A stretch of 64,000 nucleotides of DNA from Nocardioides jejuensis (GCF_004337475.1 NZ_SJZJ01000009.1:1-64000), one strand, 5' to 3'. Shown: positions 52,362-60,406, counted from the stretch's first letter. Notes: generated by a model from the letters alone, not told the origin. Made by a program: numbers and translations.

Positions 52362-53639
52362 ATGAGTGACGCGCATCTGGAACGGATCGACGGCCTCCAG
52401 CCGAAGGCGCGACGCCTTGCCCAGGCGGCGTTCGATGACGCCGCCAAGGAGGGCGTCGGCGTGATGGTCACGCAAGGGCTGCGCACGTTTGCCGAGCAGC
52501 AGCGCCTCTTCGACCAGGGCCGGACGACTCCCGGCCAGATCGTCACCCGGGCGCGTCCGGGCCAGAGCTATCACAACTTCGGCCTCGCGTTCGACTTCGT
52601 CGTGGTCCGCAACGGCCAGGCGGTCTGGGACCAGAACGACGCTGACTGGCGCCGCTTCGTCCAGATCTGCAAGGGCCACAACTTCGAGTGGGGCGGCGAC
52701 TGGCGCTCCTTCAAGGACTTCCCGCATCTCCAGGTTGCGGGCGCGCCGTCGCTGGCGGAGCTGATCGCGTCGTTCCCGCACGGGTGGCGCGGCACGGCGG
52801 CGCGTTCGCGGTGGAGGGAGGCCACGGCACTGCCGCTGCGCAACGGCACGAAGGATCCCGACCCGGACGCCGGGACCGGCCTCGTCGCGCAGGTCCAGCG
52901 GCTGGTCCAGGTCCACGCCGACGGGTATTTCGGCGACGACACCGAAGCGGCGGTGACGGCGTTCCAGGTCACTCACGACGCCGCGGGTGCCGACGTCGCC
53001 CCGGGCAAGGGCCTCGCCACCAACGGTGTCGTCGACCGGGCCACCTTCGCCGCGTTGCAGGCAGCGGACCAGGCGGCCGACCAGGCCGAGGCCGGGGCAG
53101 GTGGTGGCTGGCTCTCCCCCGCCCGGATCGCGGCCGCCGTGGGCGCCGACCCCTCGGGTGTCGCGCGCAACTGGCCGCTGATTGCCCGTGCACTACGCCG
53201 GGCAGGCATGCGCGGACCCCGCGCGAAGATCGCCGCTGCAGCAACCGTCCGTGTCGAGGTCGGCGCCGGCTTCCAGCCGATCAACGAGTTCGGCGACGCC
53301 GACTACTTCACCCGCATGTACGAAGGGCGCACCGACCTCGGCAACACCGAACCGGGCGATGGCGCGCGCTACCACGGCCGCGGCTACATCCAGCTGACCG
53401 GGCGGGCCAACTACCGCACCTACGGGGCGCGCCTCGGACTCCCGCTCGAGGACCGTCCGGAGATCGCGCTCGACCCGGCGGTGGCTGCGCAGGTCCTGGT
53501 GGCGTACTTCGACCAGCGGGGCGTGGACGACGCCGCCCGGCGCGGCCAGTGGGAGCTCGTACGCCGGAAGGTCAACGGCGGCCTGAACGGCTGGCCGGTC
53601 TTCAAGTCAGCGGTCGACGCGCTCAAGGCAGCCGCCTGA
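52362..53639 (+). CDS. Two-enzyme peptidoglycan hydrolase: M15 peptidase, PG-binding domain, GH19-type domain
   Basis: 425 residues from the ATG at 52362. Residues 5-130 form an M15 L-alanyl-D-glutamate-type peptidase with zinc ligands His71, Asp78 and His122 in 'SYHNFGLAFD' and 'FPHLQ'. Residues about 160-235 form a peptidoglycan-binding-1 domain ('DGYFGDDTEAAVTAFQ'). Residues about 255-425 resemble GH19 chitinase/lysozyme-like enzymes ('YHGRGYIQLTGRANYRTYG'). No signal peptide, so release needs lysis, a holin or the CIS. Endolysin for particle release or cargo are both possible. A terminator follows. Confidence 0.88.
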   Translation: MSDAHLERIDGLQPKARRLAQAAFDDAAKEGVGVMVTQGLRTFAEQQRLFDQGRTTPGQIVTRARPGQSYHNFGLAFDFVVVRNGQAVWDQNDADWRRFVQICKGHNFEWGGDWRSFKDFPHLQVAGAPSLAELIASFPHGWRGTAARSRWREATALPLRNGTKDPDPDAGTGLVAQVQRLVQVHADGYFGDDTEAAVTAFQVTHDAAGADVAPGKGLATNGVVDRATFAALQAADQAADQAEAGAGGGWLSPARIAAAVGADPSGVARNWPLIARALRRAGMRGPRAKIAAAATVRVEVGAGFQPINEFGDADYFTRMYEGRTDLGNTEPGDGARYHGRGYIQLTGRANYRTYGARLGLPLEDRPEIALDPAVAAQVLVAYFDQRGVDDAARRGQWELVRRKVNGGLNGWPVFKSAVDALKAAA

Positions 53640-53658
53640 GTCCACGCAAATGCACGAA

Positions 53659-53688
53659 GGGCCCCGACCGCAGCTGCGGTCGGGGCCC
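53659..53688. terminator. Perfect 30-bp palindromic terminator
   Basis: GGGCCCCGACCGCAG followed at once by its reverse complement, a perfect palindrome lying between the hydrolase and cold-shock genes, which converge. It can serve both directions and marks the right edge of the island. Confidence 0.75.
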
Positions 53689-53699
53689 CACGAGTGAAA

Positions 53700-53903
53700 T
53701 CAGATGCCGCGAACGTTCTCGGCCTGCGGACCCTTGGGGCCAGCAACGACGTCGAACTCGACCTTCTGGTTCTCATCCAGCGACTTGTAGCCGTTGGTCT
53801 GGATCGCGGAGAAGTGAACGAAGACGTCCTCGCCGCCGCCGTCCTGGGCGATGAAGCCGAAGCCCTTCTCAGCGTTGAACCACTTGACGGTGCCCTGAGC
53901 CAT
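53700..53903 (-). CDS. Cold-shock domain protein
   Basis: 67 residues, the standard length. RNP motifs are intact: 'KGFGFIA' and 'DVFVHFSAI', with the start '[18 protein letters not shown]'. It is a single-stranded RNA/DNA-binding beta barrel that acts as an RNA chaperone. A long upstream untranslated stretch is typical for this gene type. Ordinary chromosomal gene. Confidence 0.96.
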   Translation of the reverse strand: MAQGTVKWFNAEKGFGFIAQDGGGEDVFVHFSAIQTNGYKSLDENQKVEFDVVAGPKGPQAENVRGI

Positions 53904-54165
53904 GATCTGTGTCCTTCTGTTTTCGCCGGACGCACTGTGCAGTCCGAGCTGCCGAAGCCATTCGAATGTGCTGATGACCGGCAAGCCGAAAACCAGGAAC
54001 TACGAGATACAGGCCGCGCGTGGTGTGCGGCCAGGACGGTGAAACCGCCCCTTCAACATCACCAGCGTAGGGCCTCTGTGGTGAAACCGCCGCTTCGGGG
54101 TCTCGGCGCGCCGCCCAGGTCCCAGGAAGAGAGCGTCGAACAACGCCTCGCGCCGAGAACGACGA
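53904..54165 (-). other. Long leader of the cold-shock gene with a 12-bp direct repeat
   Basis: About 260 bp without a gene upstream of the cold-shock ORF. It holds the direct repeat GGTGAAACCGCC at 54039-54050 and 54080-54091, extended to 17 bases with one mismatch. No promoter was identified with confidence. Confidence 0.4.
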
Positions 54166-54191
54166 AGCCCCTCCGGAGGACCGGAGGGGCT
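54166..54191 (-). terminator. Terminator downstream of the tRNA-Val/Cys/Gly cluster
   Basis: AGCCCCTCCGG, a 4-nt AGGA loop and the complement: an 11-bp stem just 3' of tRNA-Val on the minus strand. Confidence 0.75.
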
Positions 54192-54197
54192 ACGTGG

Positions 54198-54272
54198 TGG
54201 TGGGCGATACTGGGTTTGAACCAGTGACCTCTTCCGTGTCAAGGAAGCGCGCTACCGCTGCGCCAATCGCCC
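54198..54272 (-). tRNA. tRNA-Val (GAC)
   Basis: Minus-strand cloverleaf starting GGGCGATTGGCGCAG, anticodon GAC in the context CTTGACACG, TTCAAAC T loop, and 7-bp acceptor stem closed by ATCGCCC-A followed by an encoded CCA (54198-54200). Confidence 0.95.
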
Positions 54273-54294
54273 AAGCTTTTGAGTTGTGGTGAGT

Positions 54295-54368
54295 TGGAGG
54301 TGGGTACCGGATTTGAACCGGTGTACACGGATTTGCAGTCCGTTGCCTCGCCTCTCGGCCAACCCACC
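54295..54368 (-). tRNA. tRNA-Cys (GCA)
   Basis: Minus strand GGTGGGTTGGCCGAGAGGC, anticodon GCA in ACTGCAAAT, acceptor pair ACCCACC with discriminator T and an encoded CCA (54295-54297). Confidence 0.95.
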
Positions 54369-54413
54369 ATGGAGGCCTGGTGTGGCCCAGTCAAGGTGCA
54401 CTTGACTTCTCCG

Positions 54414-54486
54414 AGCGGACGACGAGACTCGAACTCGCGACCCCAACCTTGGCAAGGTTGTGCTCTACCAACTGAGCTACGTCCGC
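54414..54486 (-). tRNA. tRNA-Gly (GCC)
   Basis: Minus strand GCGGACGTAGCTCAGTTGG, anticodon GCC in CTTGGCAAG, GTTCGAGTC T arm, acceptor CGTCCGC with discriminator T. CCA is not encoded (CGG follows). Confidence 0.95.
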
Positions 54487-54593
54487 TTGTTTTCCTTGGC
54501 GTTTCCGCCCCGGGCAACGACGAGAACATTAGCGGAACGCATCCGGCGTGCAAAATCGGGGGTCCCGAGCGTGTCGGGTGGGAGGCTTTGCCC

Positions 54594-55307
54594 ATGCAGG
54601 CAAGGTCGAACGGCGTCTTCACGACCGCCCTCGTGCGAGACGGGCAGCCGCACCACCTCGGCCTGCACCTCGCGCGGCTGGTCGAGAGCGCCCGCATCGT
54701 CGGGCTCCCCCAGCCCACACCCGACGCCGTACGCCGCCGGGTCACCGTCGCCCTGACGGCACCCGATGCGCCCACGACAGCAGCCCGCATGCGTCTCGAC
54801 TGGGACGGCACCGAGGCGACTGTGGCCATCGCGCCCTTCGCCGGCCACCCGCGCACCACGACCGTCCTGAGGGCTCCGGATCCGCGCGAGTCCGACTCCC
54901 CCACCGCCGGCGCCAAGACCGACGCGCTGGGCAGCCAGGGCCGCGCTCTCGTCGCGTGGGCCCAGGAGCACGGCGCAGGCGAAACACTGCTCGCCACCAC
55001 GGCCGGCCTGCTGTGCGAGGGAGCCACGAGCAACGTCTTCTACGTGGTCGACGGCGAGCTCCGGACACCCACGCTCCACACGGGCCTGCTCAACGGCATC
55101 GCGCGGCAGCTACTCCTGGACGCGACCGGCGCCGTGGAGGTCGACGCGCCGTACGACGTCCTCGGCCGGGCCGACGAGGTCTTCCTGACCAGCAGCCTGC
55201 GCGGCGTACAACCGGTGACTGCTGTCGACGGCAGGGAGATCGGCGGGCCGGGTCCCGTCACGAGAGCAGCCCAGCAGGCGTGGGCGGCACTCGCCACCGA
55301 CGACTGA
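54594..55307 (+). CDS. Class IV aminotransferase (ADC lyase/branched-chain type)
   Basis: 237 residues, GGAGG 8 nt before the ATG. Class IV PLP fold: the catalytic Lys is in 'SPTAGAKTDALG' (about residue 107), then 'ETLLATTAGLLCEGATSNVF' and 'TPTLHTGLLNGIARQLLL', the canonical blocks. This group includes aminodeoxychorismate lyase (folate), D-amino acid and branched-chain aminotransferases; the short N-terminus fits an ADC-lyase-like protein but cannot distinguish them. It stands alone, divergent from the tRNA cluster and convergent with the SsgA-family gene. Confidence 0.87.
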   Translation: MQARSNGVFTTALVRDGQPHHLGLHLARLVESARIVGLPQPTPDAVRRRVTVALTAPDAPTTAARMRLDWDGTEATVAIAPFAGHPRTTTVLRAPDPRESDSPTAGAKTDALGSQGRALVAWAQEHGAGETLLATTAGLLCEGATSNVFYVVDGELRTPTLHTGLLNGIARQLLLDATGAVEVDAPYDVLGRADEVFLTSSLRGVQPVTAVDGREIGGPGPVTRAAQQAWAALATDD

Positions 55308-55342
55308 CAGTCCGGCCGCAACACGCCCCGGAAATGACACAA

Positions 55343-55373
55343 GGTCCGAACCCCTCCCTCCGGGGTTCGGACC
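55343..55373. terminator. Bidirectional terminator
   Basis: GGTCCGAACCCC with its complement, a perfect 12-bp stem and 7-nt loop between two convergent genes. Confidence 0.75.
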
Positions 55374-55392
55374 CATGTCGACGAGCAGCAGG

Positions 55393-55821
55393 TCAGGCAG
55401 CCATCAGCTGTCCGATCAGCATGTCGAGATCGAGGTGCTCGCCCTCGGTGCCGAGCGGCACAGCGGCGAGCGTGCGGTTGACGAAGCGGTAGAGGTCCTT
55501 CGTCGCGACCTGGACCAGCAGCTCGCCGTCGGGCGAGTGGAGCTCGATGATCACGACGGCCTGGCCCTCGGCGTCGAGGCACGGCCACACGTGGACGTCA
55601 CCGTCGCCGGCCGGCGTGGTCAGGCCACGGACCATCAGGTCACGGGCGAAGGTCCAGACGACGTCGCCACCCGCGGTGCGGAACGTCGTGGTGACGGCGT
55701 ACGGGTCGACGGAGGTGTAGCCGAGCTCACCAGGCAGGGTCATCGTCTGACCACCGCCGTCGACACAGTCGAGGGTGACGGCCTCGGTGACCGTCATGGT
55801 CCTGATCTCGTCGAACTTCAT
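55393..55821 (-). CDS. SsgA-family (SsgB-like) cell division/sporulation regulator
   Basis: 142 residues from the ATG at 55821 with GGAGGT at the right distance. The sequence 'YAVTTTFRTAGGDVVWTFARDLMVRGL', shortened here, and 'GDVHVWPCL' are typical of SsgA-like proteins. In Streptomyces SsgB helps position FtsZ at sporulation septa; non-sporulating actinobacteria carry one SsgB-like copy with a role in cell division. Longer ORF starts upstream lack a ribosome site. Confidence 0.9.
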   Translation of the reverse strand: MKFDEIRTMTVTEAVTLDCVDGGGQTMTLPGELGYTSVDPYAVTTTFRTAGGDVVWTFARDLMVRGLTTPAGDGDVHVWPCLDAEGQAVVIIELHSPDGELLVQVATKDLYRFVNRTLAAVPLGTEGEHLDLDMLIGQLMAA

Positions 55822-55980
55822 GGTGATTACCTCCGTCGAGGGGCCCCTCGTCATGGGCCCTACGCGAGAGGAACGGTCCTTGACATCCGTCATGACGCGG
55901 TTTCGACATCAGTTCTCGGGTGACCCCAGTCACACGAAACTGGCCGGGTGCAACCAACTGCCGTCCGCACGCGCGCCGAC

Positions 55981-55986
55981 TAACCT
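55981..55986 (+). promoter_or_regulatory. -10 hexamer of a leaderless gene
   Basis: TAACCT, 6 nt before the ATG of the PGPGW-type membrane protein, with no ribosome site. Confidence 0.45.
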
Positions 55987-55992
55987 CGCCCC

Positions 55993-56385
55993 ATGGCGGA
56001 GGTGCACTGGTTCAGGCGGATCCACCAGCGCCTGCACGCGCATCCCGTGAGCGGTGCGATCACCAAGGTCGTGATCACCGTGCTCGGCCTCCTCGTGCTC
56101 ACGGCCGGGCTGGTCATGATGGTCACGCCCGGCCCCGGCGTCGTCGGGATCCTGGCCGGCCTCGGTCTGCTGGCTCTCGAGTGGGACTGGGCACGCCGCT
56201 GGCTCGCCGCTGCGCGGCACAAGGCGGCGGCGACCGCCGAGCAGGCGCGCACCATGGACCCGGCCGTACGCCGGCGCCGCACGCTCCTGCTGGCGCTCGC
56301 GGTCGCCCTCGTCGGCGGCATCGCAACAGTGCTGGTCTGGCAGTTCGGCTGGCCCGGTTTCGGCTCGCTCAACCCTGTGCGCTAG
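55993..56385 (+). CDS. PGPGW-type small transmembrane protein
   Basis: 130 residues. Two hydrophobic regions: 'VVITVLGLLVLTAGLVMMV' plus 'VVGILAGLGLLALEW' around the motif TPGPG, and a C-terminal helix 'LLLALAVALVGGIATVLVW'. The TPGPG...W motif defines the PGPGW family (TIGR02611), whose function is unknown. It is leaderless and monocistronic, just before a tRNA gene. Confidence 0.88.
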   Translation: MAEVHWFRRIHQRLHAHPVSGAITKVVITVLGLLVLTAGLVMMVTPGPGVVGILAGLGLLALEWDWARRWLAAARHKAAATAEQARTMDPAVRRRRTLLLALAVALVGGIATVLVWQFGWPGFGSLNPVR

Positions 56386-56402
56386 GGTTTCTGACACACC
56401 AC

Positions 56403-56474
56403 GGGTGATTGGCGCAGTGGTAGCGCACTTCGTTCACACCGAAGGGGTCACTGGTTCGAACCCAGTATCACCCA
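56403..56474 (+). tRNA. tRNA-Val (CAC)
   Basis: Plus strand GGGTGATTGGCGCAGTGG, anticodon CAC in GTTCACACC, TTCGAAC T loop, acceptor ATCACCC with discriminator A. CCA is not encoded. Confidence 0.95.
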
Positions 56475-56486
56475 CCGCGGGAAAAG

Positions 56487-56523
56487 CCCCGCTGGTCCGC
56501 GGTAACGCGACCAGCGGGGTTTT
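56487..56523 (+). terminator. Rho-independent terminator after tRNA-Val
   Basis: CCCCGCTGGT and ACCAGCGGGG form a stem around a 13-nt loop, followed by TTTTCTC. Confidence 0.85.
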
Positions 56524-56547
56524 CTCATTCCTGCGAGGAGGATGGGC

Positions 56548-57552
56548 GTGAGCATTCCGGGGCCGGTGCAGGCGGCCTTCGTGCTGCAACCGCAGGAAGG
56601 CACGCGCTGGGTCGCGCTCCGCGCCGCGGCCTCGACCGGCGTACCGCTGCTCCTCCTCTGGGCGACCGGGCACCTGGAGTGGTCGCTCTTCTCAACCTTC
56701 GGTGCCTTCGCCTCCGTCTACGGCCGCGGAGAGTCGCACCGGGCGCGCTTCGTCATGCAGGTGACGGTGGGGATGCTGCTCACCGTCGCCGTCTCGCTGG
56801 GCACCCTGGTCGGCTGCCTCGACAGCCGCGCGTGGATCGCGATCGTCGCGTCCGCGGCCATCGCAGCCGTCGGAGCCGTGCTGTCGGACCTGCAGCAGTG
56901 GCACCCGCCCGGCCCGATGTTCTTCGTCTTCGCCGTCGCCTCGACGGCCTCCATCCCGGCCCAGCCGGGCACCGCGGCGACAGCTGCCGTCGTCGCCTCG
57001 GCTGCTGCCGCGTTCGCCGTCCTCGTCGGAGCCGTCGGCGCCGTCCGGAGCGGGTGGGGCGCGCCGCGGCCCCGCCCCGCGCGCACGATCGACCATGCGC
57101 TGCGCCGCCACGTCGCCCGGAGCGTCGTGGCCGTTGCGCTGGCCGGGACGATCGCCACCTCTGTCGGGATCGGGCGGCCCTACTGGGCGATGATCGCCGC
57201 CGTCGTACCTCTTGCGGCTCGCGAGCTCGACGCGCAGCTGACCCGGGCACTGCAGCGTGCAGCCGGGACGACGATCGGCCTCCTGCTCGCCGCCGTCCTC
57301 CTCGAACTGCGGCTGAGCGGCCTGGTGGTGATCCTCATCGTGACCGCGTTGCTCGCCATGACCGAGGCGCTGGTCGGTCGCAACTACGCGCTGGCGCTGG
57401 TCACGATCACGCCGCTGGCGCTGCTCATGGTCCACCTGGCCAGCCCGACGCCCACCGGTGTCCTGCTCTGGGACCGCTGGATCGAGACGATCATCGGTGT
57501 CGTCGTCGGAGCCGGAGTCGGCTACCTGACGCGCGCACGCCCCACCCGCTGA
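56548..57552 (+). CDS. FUSC-family (aromatic acid exporter-like) membrane protein
   Basis: 334 residues with about ten membrane helices in two halves joined by an Arg/Pro-rich loop (about residues 168-190). Blocks such as 'FGAFASVYGRGESHRARF' and 'YWAMIAAVVPLAARELDAQLTRALQRAAGTTIG', abbreviated, are typical of the FUSC/YccS group, which exports small aromatic acids or is of unknown substrate. GTG 56548 is preferred over ATG 56542 because GGAGG lies 6 nt upstream of it. Confidence 0.85.
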   Translation: MSIPGPVQAAFVLQPQEGTRWVALRAAASTGVPLLLLWATGHLEWSLFSTFGAFASVYGRGESHRARFVMQVTVGMLLTVAVSLGTLVGCLDSRAWIAIVASAAIAAVGAVLSDLQQWHPPGPMFFVFAVASTASIPAQPGTAATAAVVASAAAAFAVLVGAVGAVRSGWGAPRPRPARTIDHALRRHVARSVVAVALAGTIATSVGIGRPYWAMIAAVVPLAARELDAQLTRALQRAAGTTIGLLLAAVLLELRLSGLVVILIVTALLAMTEALVGRNYALALVTITPLALLMVHLASPTPTGVLLWDRWIETIIGVVVGAGVGYLTRARPTR

Positions 57553-57576
57553 GCGGGCGCGGAGGCGGTACGTCGG

Positions 57577-57921
57577 TCAGTCGGCGACTTCGCCGAAGAT
57601 GCTGACCCGGTCGTCGGCAGTGCCGGACTGGCCCTTGGTCACCGAGGAGACGAAGCGGAAGTCGTCACCGACCGCCGGCAGGGCGGATCCGGAGACCCGC
57701 TCCCACTGGCCGCAGATCGTGTTGCCCTCGGCGCCCGCCAGGTCGGAGACCGCGTCGGACTTCAGGCAGAGACGGTGCGTCTTCGCGTCGTACGACGAGA
57801 CGACGGCTGTGGTGCGGTCGGGTGAGTCCCAGCCGGTGACCGCCCCCGTCAGGTAGCCGCCAGCGAAGACGATGACGCCCGCAGCGATGACAACGGGGGT
57901 CGGAAGGTTCACGTTTCCCAC
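57577..57921 (-). CDS. Small membrane-anchored protein of unknown function
   Basis: 114 residues. An N-terminal hydrophobic segment ('TPVVIAAGVIVFAGGYLTGA') anchors an extracytoplasmic domain with two cysteines ('HRLCLKSDAV' and 'NTICGQWERV'). No family recognised. It starts 5 nt after the YihY gene (GTG 57912 is an alternative start), so the two are cotranscribed. Confidence 0.7.
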   Translation of the reverse strand: MGNVNLPTPVVIAAGVIVFAGGYLTGAVTGWDSPDRTTAVVSSYDAKTHRLCLKSDAVSDLAGAEGNTICGQWERVSGSALPAVGDDFRFVSSVTKGQSGTADDRVSIFGEVAD

Positions 57922-57926
57922 AGGCG

Positions 57927-58835
57927 TCAGTCTCGCACGGACCTGTTTGTCAGGTGCGGCCACACGACGTCGACCGAGGCGTTGACCGCGGCTCCGATGA
58001 GGACGGCGATCGAGACGATGTAGAGCCAGATCAGGACGGTGATCGGCGCGGAGAGCGGGCCGTAGACGCTCGTCGACTCCCCCGCCGTCGCGGTGAGGAC
58101 CGTGCGAAGCAGCCAGGAGCCCCCGATCCAGCAGACGATCGTGAAGAAGGCCCCCGGCAGGTGGTAGCGCCAGGCCGATCGCGACGGCACGCTCACGTGG
58201 TAGAGCGTCGTCAGGAAGCACACGCAGAGCAGCAACACCGTGGGCCAGTAGAGGCTCTCCAGGAAGTCCAGGCGGTCGGGGATCCACCGGCGGACCAGCG
58301 ACGGCCCGGCGATGACCAGTGGGATCGTGACCATGCCCGTCAGCAGGCCGAGGATGTAGAGACCGAAGGAGAGCACGCGGGTCCGGATGATCCCCCGCTC
58401 GCCGCCGAGCCCGTGCATGATCGTGATGGTGTCGACGAAGACGTTGAGCGCGCGCGACCCTGACCAGAGCGCCAGCACGAAGCCGATCGAGATGACGTCG
58501 AGGCGACCGCCCTTGGTGACGATGTCGAACGTCGGCGCGATCACCGCGTTGACCGTGCTCTCCGTCATCGCCTGACTGGCCAGGTCGATCACGTCGGAGC
58601 GGATCTCCCGCATCTGGACCGCCGTGAACTCCCGCACGAAGAAGCCGATCGCCCCCGTGAGCGCGAAGACGAGGGGCGGCACCGACAGCACCGCAAAGAA
58701 CGCCGCCTCGGCCGCGAGGCCGGTCACCCGCCAGCGCAGGCAGGACGCGACCGTCGCAGTGATCAACCGCCAGAGGTCATGACCCACCCGGCGTACGACG
58801 CGGCGGAGCAGCGCAAGCAGCTCGTCCGACGTCAT
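57927..58835 (-). CDS. YihY/BrkB-family membrane protein
   Basis: 302 residues with six membrane helices. Family blocks 'GLAAEAAFFAVLSVPPLVFAL', 'LWSGSRALNVFVDTITIMHG' and 'YGPLSAPITVLIWLYI' are present. The function of this family is unproven, and its old label as a ribonuclease is wrong. The ATG is 7 nt after TAGGTT, so the message is probably leaderless. Confidence 0.9.
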   Translation of the reverse strand: MTSDELLALLRRVVRRVGHDLWRLITATVASCLRWRVTGLAAEAAFFAVLSVPPLVFALTGAIGFFVREFTAVQMREIRSDVIDLASQAMTESTVNAVIAPTFDIVTKGGRLDVISIGFVLALWSGSRALNVFVDTITIMHGLGGERGIIRTRVLSFGLYILGLLTGMVTIPLVIAGPSLVRRWIPDRLDFLESLYWPTVLLLCVCFLTTLYHVSVPSRSAWRYHLPGAFFTIVCWIGGSWLLRTVLTATAGESTSVYGPLSAPITVLIWLYIVSIAVLIGAAVNASVDVVWPHLTNRSVRD

Positions 58836-58842
58836 GGGGATC

Positions 58843-58848
58843 AACCTA
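58843..58848 (-). promoter_or_regulatory. -10 hexamer of the leaderless YihY gene
   Basis: TAGGTT on the minus strand, 7 nt before the ATG at 58835. Confidence 0.45.
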
Positions 58849-58860
58849 GCGACCGGAAAT

Positions 58861-58901
58861 GCCAAGTCGGCGCCGGGAAACGCCCCCAGCGCCGACTTGG
58901 C
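58861..58901 (-). terminator. Terminator of dctA
   Basis: GCCAAGTCGGCGC and its complement form a perfect 13-bp stem with a 15-nt loop just after the dctA stop. Confidence 0.75.
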
Positions 58902-58909
58902 GGTGTGAC

Positions 58910-60289
58910 TCACACCGTGGCGTGCTCCTGAGTGGCCGGAACGACGGCCGGGTTGCCCGTGTCGCCATGACCGTCGTCCACCATGCTGGACTCGTCGAAG
59001 GGGTCCTCGCCCGACAGCACCCGGTCCAGCTGGGCGCGGTCGATGCCGCCGGTCCACCCGGCGACGAGCACCGTGGCGACAGCGTTGCCAGCGAAGTTGG
59101 TGAGGGCGCGCGCCTCGGACATGAAGCGGTCGATGCCGACGATCAGGCCGACCCCGTCGAGCAGCTCGGGGCGGTGGGACGACAGGCCGCCGGCGAGCGT
59201 GGCCATGCCGGCACCGGTGACGCCCGCGGCGCCCTTCGAGGCGATCATCATGAAGAGAAGCAGCGAGATCTGCTCCCCCACGGACAGCGGGTTGCCCATG
59301 GCGGACGCGATGAAGAGCGAGGCCATCGTCAGGTAGATCGCGGTGCCGTCGAGGTTGAACGAGTAGCCGGTCGGCACGACCACACCGACCGTCGGTCGGT
59401 CGACGCCCGCGTGCTCCATCTTGGCGATGAGACGCGGCAGGGCCGACTCGGAGGACGAGGTCGACAGGATCAGCAGGAACTCGCGGCCGAGGTAGCGGAG
59501 CAGGCTGAAGAGGTTCACGCCGGCCGCCACGCGCAGGATCGTGCCGAGCACGACGAAGACGAAGAGCGCACAGGTCAGGTAGAAGCCGAGCATCAGCACA
59601 GCCAGGCTCTTGAGGGCGTCAACGCCCGTCTCCCCGACGACCGCGGCCATGGCGCCGAAGGCACCGACGGGCGCCACCCACATGATCATCGAGAGCACCC
59701 GGAAGACCAGGCGCTGCACGTGGCCCACGCCCCGGAGCACCGGCTCGCCGGACGCACCCATCGCCTGGAGCGCGAAGCCGACCAGGAGCGCAACCAGGAG
59801 CGTCTGCAGCACCTCGCCCGACGTCAGGCCGCCGAGCATCGAGGTCGGGATGATGCCCAGCAGGAAGTCGGCCGTCGTGGCGTGAGCGCCTTCGGCGAGA
59901 CCCGAACCCGCGGACGCCGTGGCGGCCGTGATGTGCAGGCCGCTGCCGGGGTGGAGCAGGTTGCCGACGACCAGGCCGATGCCCAGGGCCACCGTCGACA
60001 TCACCAGGAAGTAGCCGAGCGCCAGGCCGCCGACGCGACCGACCCTGGCCGCGCTGCGTACCGAACCGACGCCCAGGACGATCGTGCAGAAGATGACCGG
60101 CTGGATCATCATCTTGATCAGGGCGACGAAGGCCTGGCCGAGCGGCTTGAGCTGCACCGCGAAGTCCGGCGCGAGGATGCCGACGGCGATGCCGAGGGCG
60201 ACCGCGCCGATCACGGCGAGGTAGAGGTAGTGGGTGCGGTCCTTGCGGCCCGTTGCCTGGCCGTTCGGCCGTGCGGTGCTGTCGCTCAT
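58910..60289 (-). CDS. dctA: C4-dicarboxylate:cation symporter DctA
   Basis: 459 residues, the normal length, from the ATG at 60289 with GGAGGA upstream. The glutamate/aspartate symporter fold is shown by the Ser-rich hairpin 'LILSTSSSESALPRLI' and by 'GYSFNLDGTAIYLTMASLFIA' (the NLDGT motif), with 'SKGAAGVTGAG' in the second hairpin. It imports succinate, fumarate and malate with protons or sodium. A divergent sensor kinase/response regulator pair of the DcuS/CitB type shares the intergenic region and probably controls it. Confidence 0.93.
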   Translation of the reverse strand: MSDSTARPNGQATGRKDRTHYLYLAVIGAVALGIAVGILAPDFAVQLKPLGQAFVALIKMMIQPVIFCTIVLGVGSVRSAARVGRVGGLALGYFLVMSTVALGIGLVVGNLLHPGSGLHITAATASAGSGLAEGAHATTADFLLGIIPTSMLGGLTSGEVLQTLLVALLVGFALQAMGASGEPVLRGVGHVQRLVFRVLSMIMWVAPVGAFGAMAAVVGETGVDALKSLAVLMLGFYLTCALFVFVVLGTILRVAAGVNLFSLLRYLGREFLLILSTSSSESALPRLIAKMEHAGVDRPTVGVVVPTGYSFNLDGTAIYLTMASLFIASAMGNPLSVGEQISLLLFMMIASKGAAGVTGAGMATLAGGLSSHRPELLDGVGLIVGIDRFMSEARALTNFAGNAVATVLVAGWTGGIDRAQLDRVLSGEDPFDESSMVDDGHGDTGNPAVVPATQEHATV

Positions 60290-60344
60290 CAGTTCCTCCA
60301 GCGGTGTGCGGGTCCCTCCCGACCACCTCATGCTGTCCACCGAT

Positions 60345-60358
60345 GTGACGGCCGTCAC
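60345..60358. promoter_or_regulatory. 14-bp palindrome between dctA and the sensor kinase
   Basis: GTGACGGCCGTCAC is a perfect palindrome in the 130-bp divergent region, a candidate operator for the response regulator or another factor. Confidence 0.45.
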
Positions 60359-60406
60359 CGTTCTGTTCACAGAGTTCACGGCCCTGCACGGCAGCCGCGA
60401 ACCGTG

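Noticed and set aside
22765-53639. An intact prophage
   Set aside because: No capsid, portal, terminase, integrase, repressor or replication genes are present. No att duplication was noticed at the tRNA genes to the right.
54198-54486. tRNA cluster as an integration site of the island
   Set aside because: The tRNAs lie beyond the cold-shock gene, about 560 bp from the lysin, and no partial tRNA copy was noticed at the left edge of the island near 18.3 kb.
60345-60358. SARP site at dctA
   Set aside because: The half site matches GTGACGG but the arrangement is inverted, not a direct repeat at 11 bp, so it is not counted as part of the CIS regulon.
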